From Clostridiales bacterium VE202-21 (GTDB lineage: Bacteria > Bacillota > Clostridia > Lachnospirales > Lachnospiraceae): a stretch of DNA of 64,000 nucleotides. Location: assembly GCA_000509105.1 (NCBI GenBank), contig BAIF02000110.1:1-64000 (forward strand), given 5' to 3'. Numbering within the stretch: position 1 is the stretch's first letter; each line of letters begins with the position of its first letter. The notes beneath the pieces were generated by a model. It had not been told where the DNA came from and ran no database searches. It saw only the letters and a program-made list of their open reading frames with translations. This document shows, in pieces, positions 58,117-64,000 of this stretch. The position numbers and the translations under genes are program-made.

Positions 58117-59299
58117 ATGAGCAGATTCACATTACCAAGAGACATTTATCACGGAAAAGGCTGTCTGGAAGAACTGAAAAACCTGAAAGGGAAAAAGGCA
58201 ATTCTCGTCGTGGGAGGCGGTTCCATGAAACGTCAGGGCTTCCTTGACAGAGCAGTCGGATACCTGAAAGATGCAGGCATGGAAGTAGAGCTTTTTGAAG
58301 GGGTTGAGCCGGATCCGTCTGTTGAAACGGTTATGAAGGGCGCCGAGGCGATGCGTGCGTTTGAGCCGGACTGGATTGTTGCGATGGGCGGTGGCTCCCC
58401 GATAGATGCAGCCAAGGCAATGTGGGCTTTCTATGAATACCCTGAGGTGACTTTCGAAGACTTATGTATTCCGTTTAACTTCCCTGAATTAAGACAGAAG
58501 GCAAAGTTTGCAGCAATCCCGTCTACATCAGGAACCGCAACGGAAGTAACGGCGTTCTCCGTTATCACAAATTATCAGACAGGCGTAAAATATCCGCTGG
58601 CTGACTTCAATATCACACCGGATGTTGCAATCGTAGATTCCGAACTGGTAGAGGGACTTCCCGCAAAACAGGTTGCATATACAGGGATGGATGCACTTAC
58701 CCATGCGATCGAAGCATATGTTTCTACTTTAAACTGTGCATTTACAGAATCCACTGGCAATTCAGGCAATTGAGATGGTATTTGATTACCTGCCGGCTTC
58801 CTACAGAGGCAACATGGATGCCAGAGAGCAGATGCATACGGCACAGTGCCTGGCAGGAATGGCATTTTCAAATGCATTGCTTGGTATCGTACACTCAATG
58901 GCTCATAAAACAGGTGCAGCTTTTTCAACAGGGCATATTACACACGGATGCGCAAATGCAATGTACCTTCCATATGTAATTAAGTACAATGCAAAAGATC
59001 CTGTTGCCGCAAAACGTTATGCCGAAATCGCGCGCAGGACAGGACTTCAGGGGACTTCCGAAAAGGCTCTGATCAACAGCCTTTGTGAAAAGATTGACGA
59101 CTTCAATGTTCAGCTGAACATTCCAAAGACCCTGAAAGAATTCGGTATTAAAGAAGAGGAATTCAAAGAAAAAATTGCACATATTTCCGAACTGGCCGTA
59201 GGTGATGCCTGCACAGGTTCTAATCCGAGAAGCATTACTCCTGCAGAGATGGAAAGATTATTTAACTGCATTTACTATGGAACAGAAGTTGATTTTTAA
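58117..59299 (+). CDS. Iron-containing alcohol dehydrogenase, butanol dehydrogenase-like (frameshifted)
   Basis: Restored length is about 393 residues. The N-terminal cofactor domain has VVGGGSMKRQGF and VAMGGGSPIDAAKAMW. The metal site is in SMAHKTGAAFSTGHITHGCANAM, with an additional His in MDALTHAIEAY. At 58748-58749 GAATCCACTGG has one base too many for the expected DPLAIQAIEM (GATCCACTGG), so this is an insertion, unlike the other breaks in the window. It would reduce aldehydes with NAD(P)H during fermentation, matching the Rex operator in its promoter. Substrate range is unknown. AAAGGAG precedes the ATG. Confidence 0.9.
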
Positions 59300-59329
59300 T
59301 TGAATGGTTCCCTGGTACATATGGATGGA

Positions 59330-59361
59330 GGCAGGCACGAGAATGTGTCTGCCCCATTTTT
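59330..59361 (+). terminator. Terminator of adh
   Basis: GGCAGGCAC pairs with GTGTCTGCC and a T-run follows. A second small hairpin (AAAACAGA/TCTGTTTT) lies at about 59371-59393. Confidence 0.75.
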
Positions 59362-59404
59362 ATGAAAGGAAAAACAGAACATGCTCTGTTTTTTGAAAGA
59401 ACAC

Positions 59405-59433
59405 TTGCCAATCCTTTATTTATAGCGTATTAT
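59405..59433 (+). promoter_or_regulatory. Promoter of nfnAB
   Basis: TTGCCA (59405-59410), a 17-base spacer and TATTAT (59428-59433) lie 35 bases before the first gene. Confidence 0.65.
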
Positions 59434-59467
59434 AAGGAAAGGGTGATTTTTTACAAGGAGGAATAAG

Positions 59468-61742
<2,275 letters not shown>

Positions 61743-61772
61743 AGAAGCTGATTTTACACAGGAGGAACTGCT

Positions 61773-62189
61773 ATGACCAGAAAAGAAACCGCACTGGAAT
61801 ATCATAAAAAAGGTTATAATTGCTGTCAGGCCGTAGCCTGCGCATTCTGCCGGGATTTCGGCATATCGGAAGAGGAGATGTTTCGGATTTCAGAAGGATT
61901 CGGATTTGGCATGGGTATGATGGAAGTGTGCGGTGCCGTGTCCGGCATGACTATGATACTGGGGCTACAGAACAGTGTAGGAAGCCTTGAAAAAGGGAAA
62001 TCTACAAAAGCGGACACCTATAAGAAAGTAAAGGAGTGCGCAGCAAAATTCCGTGAGAAGAACCAGTCTATCATCTGCCGTGAATTAAAAGGGATCGGCT
62101 CCGACAGGCCTATTTGCAGCTGTGATCAATGCATTGAAGATGCGGTGCAATTGACAGAAGCGTATCTGGCCGCTAACCCTGTGAAATAA
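61773..62189 (+). CDS. C_GCAxxG_C_C family protein
   Basis: The 138-residue cysteine-rich protein shows the family pattern: GYNCCQAVACAF near the start, EVCGAVSGM (the C-GA-SG core) and paired cysteines near the end (ICRELKG ... PICSCDQCIEDA). The family is thought to bind a metal or redox centre; its role is not established. It follows nfnB after 30 bases and may share its transcript. AGGAGG precedes the ATG. Confidence 0.9.
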   Translation: MTRKETALEYHKKGYNCCQAVACAFCRDFGISEEEMFRISEGFGFGMGMMEVCGAVSGMTMILGLQNSVGSLEKGKSTKADTYKKVKECAAKFREKNQSIICRELKGIGSDRPICSCDQCIEDAVQLTEAYLAANPVK

Positions 62190-62220
62190 ATAAAAGTAGT
62201 ACTAGTACATCGTAAGTATT

Positions 62221-62250
62221 AAAAGAGACTGCACAAAGCAGTCTCTTTTT
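62221..62250. terminator. Bidirectional terminator
   Basis: AAAAGAGACTGC pairs with GCAGTCTCTTTT over a 5-base loop, with A-run and T-run on either side. It serves both the C_GCAxxG gene and the convergent ferritin-like gene. Confidence 0.92.
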
Positions 62251-62271
62251 GCATAAAAGCAGCTTAACCGG

Positions 62272-62832
62272 CTATCCGCAGTATTCGTCGTACAGGGACT
62301 CATAAATCTGAATGTGGAGTTCCTCATCCATGATGATCCTCTCCAGGCATCTTACAATATTCTCATCCTGGATCTTAGCACACTGAGAGCGGTATTTCTG
62401 AACGGCCTGGCGTTCATGGTTGACTGCGTTGATAAGCAGAGGCTTGATATCCATAGGGTAATTATTAAACCCGGGTGACCAATAAAACATCTGGTTCCCT
62501 CTGTAAGTCCAGAGTCTGGGATTCTCTCCCATCATTCTTGCCAGTTGTCCGAATATCTCAAGGTGGTGCATCTCCACAATACTGATTTTGTGAAAGACAT
62601 AGGATAGGCGTTCATCCTCCACCAACAGCAGGTTGTTGTAAATATACAGGCTGACAGCGGTCATCTCTGAATTCTGTCCGCCTACGTTATCCAGCATCAT
62701 TCTTCCATAGAGGCGGTTTACACCATCCACACAGACCGGAGGATAGGGGGCGTCGGCTGCAAAAAGCTCTTTTTTCTGGCAGGTATCCGGTTTAATGGCT
62801 TCGTTATTTCTCCCATTATCACAGTTATTCAT
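62272..62832 (-). CDS. Ferritin-like di-iron protein (rubrerythrin-related)
   Basis: The 186-residue protein has a charged N-terminal arm followed by four helices with E-x-x-H pairs at the spacing of di-iron carboxylate proteins: EMTAVSLYIYNN, VEMHHLEIFGQLARMMG, NHERQAVQKYRSQC and DEELHIQIYESLYDEY. No rubredoxin domain follows. It is probably a peroxide- or oxygen-handling protein; spore-coat and manganese-catalase relatives share the fold. The start has AAAGGAG about ten bases upstream. Confidence 0.8.
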   Translation of the reverse strand: MNNCDNGRNNEAIKPDTCQKKELFAADAPYPPVCVDGVNRLYGRMMLDNVGGQNSEMTAVSLYIYNNLLLVEDERLSYVFHKISIVEMHHLEIFGQLARMMGENPRLWTYRGNQMFYWSPGFNNYPMDIKPLLINAVNHERQAVQKYRSQCAKIQDENIVRCLERIIMDEELHIQIYESLYDEYCG

Positions 62833-63084
62833 ATAATATTTACTCCTTTACTTGAAGGTACTGACAGAACAATCTATGTATGAAGTAAAGAAAATATGTT
62901 TTTTCCAGGCAGTCCGAGCATCATGGGAGTTTCCTATTAAAAAAGATTGCCGTCATATCTTTCCTGATATATAATAAGAACATATTTGTCCATGTTTTTA
63001 AATAGATACACAGTTTTTTAGTAAGTGGTTTTTATATAGACTGAAATTTCTCTGAAAACCACTTTTGATGAAAGGGTAAAGAGA

Positions 63085-64000
63085 ATGGAAAACCAGGAAC
63101 AGCAACACAAAAGGCGTCCCAGATATAAGGGGACGCACCCTAGGAATTATAAAGAAAAATACAAAGAACTCCACCCGGAAAAGTATGCGTCTACTGTTGA
63201 GAAGGTCATACAGAAAGGAAGTACGCCCGCCGGAATGCATATTTCGATCTGCGTAAATGAGATCCTTGATTTTCTACAGATCCAGCCTGGCCAGAAGGGA
63301 CTGGATGCCACATTGGGCTATGGCGGACATACACTGGAAATGTTGAAATGCCTGGAACATGAGGGGCATATTTATGCCTTGGATGTGGATCCTATCGAAT
63401 CAGTGAAAACAAAAGAACGCCTTGCAGGTATGGGATACGGATCAGAGATTCTGACTGTGGAGCTTCTAAATTTTGCGGACATAGACCAGATAGCTAAGGA
63501 GGCCGGACAGTTTGATTTTGTGCTGGCTGATCTTGGCGTATCTTCTATGCAGATTGACAATCCAGACAGAGGCTTCTCGTACAAAACAAACGGGCCTCTG
63601 GATTTAAGAATGAATCCCGAAAAGGGGATCACAGCGGCGCAGAGGCTGCGAACCATAGAACCGGAAGAACTTGAGGGCATGTTGATTGAGAATTCGGACG
63701 AACCCTATGCAGGAGAGATTTCCAGAGCGGTTACAGCTGAACTAAAATCGGGAAATAAAATCGAAACGACCGGGCAGCTGCGGAACGTAATTGACAAAGC
63801 ACTGAATTTTCTCCCTGCCACTGAGAAAAAGGAGGCCGTTAAAAAATCCTGCCAGAGAACCTTCCAGGCACTGCGCATTGATGTTAATAACGAGTTTGAA
63901 GTGCTCTACCAGTTTTTAGAAAAACTTCCCAATATCCTTGCACCAGACGGAAGAGTCGCCATATTGACGTTTCATTCAGGCGAAGACAGGCTGGTAAAGA
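63085..64000 (+). CDS. rsmH: 16S rRNA (cytosine(1402)-N4)-methyltransferase, extended form (partial)
   Basis: The gene runs off the window after about 305 codons. The SAM motif LDATLGYGGHTLEML and the family segments ADLGVSSMQIDNPDRGFSYK, GPLDLRMN, TFQALRIDVNNEFE and AILTFHSGEDRLVK identify RsmH, which methylates C1402 of 16S rRNA. Compared with typical RsmH (beginning near HxPVL), it has about 45 extra basic N-terminal residues (RRPRYKGTHPRNYKEKYKEL). The usual mraZ neighbour is absent, so it is probably the stand-alone paralogue seen in clostridia, not the cell-wall-cluster copy. Confidence 0.9.
   Translation, partial: MENQEQQHKRRPRYKGTHPRNYKEKYKELHPEKYASTVEKVIQKGSTPAGMHISICVNEILDFLQIQPGQKGLDATLGYGGHTLEMLKCLEHEGHIYALDVDPIESVKTKERLAGMGYGSEILTVELLNFADIDQIAKEAGQFDFVLADLGVSSMQIDNPDRGFSYKTNGPLDLRMNPEKGITAAQRLRTIEPEELEGMLIENSDEPYAGEISRAVTAELKSGNKIETTGQLRNVIDKALNFLPATEKKEAVKKSCQRTFQALRIDVNNEFEVLYQFLEKLPNILAPDGRVAILTFHSGEDRLVK

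Overview
The window reads as a chromosomal segment of a Gram-positive anaerobe of the Clostridia, most likely the family Lachnospiraceae. This is an inference from content: a T-box leader, Rex, an NfnAB-type transhydrogenase, a Re-type citrate synthase, Fhs/FolD, an iron alcohol dehydrogenase, TepA next to FtsK/SpoIIIE, and the gene order dgt-dnaG-rpoD-trmK-nif3. No rRNA, phage, insertion sequence or CRISPR array was seen.

Layout. 1-2.1 kb: a tryptophan-type T-box leader and a TrpB2-type tryptophan synthase beta gene, then tRNA-Leu(AAG). 2.1-5.4 kb: a decayed accessory zone with fragments of an antibiotic-type ABC ATPase, receiver domains and a histidine kinase around one intact membrane-anchored amidase. 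5.4-10.6 kb: an FtsX-type permease, ATPase, response regulator and kinase operon. 10.6-13.3 kb: an AraC regulator divergent from a double-domain PPK2 enzyme. 13.4-20.7 kb: dgt, dnaG, rpoD, trmK, nif3 and a TGS-nucleoside kinase. 21.6-26.4 kb (minus strand): aroC and a polyamine transporter potA-potB-potCD, the last a permease/binding-protein fusion. 26.6-30.0 kb: L,D-transpeptidase, tgt, yajC. 30.8-37.6 kb: leuB-ilvD-ilvB and serC-serA. 37.9-41.2 kb: Re-citrate synthase, GntR regulator and isocitrate dehydrogenase under a promoter overlaid by a 26-bp palindrome. 41.4-50.5 kb: ABC-F protein, rex, nnr, alr, mazF, yebC, a CFI-box protein and metY. 50.7-58 kb: tepA, ftsK, fhs, folD and a zinc-ribbon/TPR membrane protein. 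58-64 kb: alcohol dehydrogenase with a Rex-type operator, nfnAB, a C_GCAxxG protein, a ferritin-like protein and the start of rsmH.

The most unusual signal is a family of three large structured elements (about 20773-21104, 21263-21558 and 30015-30305). Each lies directly behind a gene and in that gene's orientation. They share an architecture and short conserved motifs (GACGC at the foot, a CCGYTTGC/CGCGC internal loop, a three-way tip with a CTGATGA hairpin loop), yet their long stems differ completely in sequence while staying almost perfectly self-complementary. That pattern points to a structured RNA or hairpin-forming DNA element I cannot assign to a known family.

A second window-wide signal is nine housekeeping genes (trpB, the FtsX permease, potA, aroC, nnr, the CFI-box gene, metY, adh, nfnB) each broken by one single-base indel, mostly loss of a base from a 2-3 nt run. 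Sequence error is the simplest explanation, so I annotate them as whole genes with the shift position.
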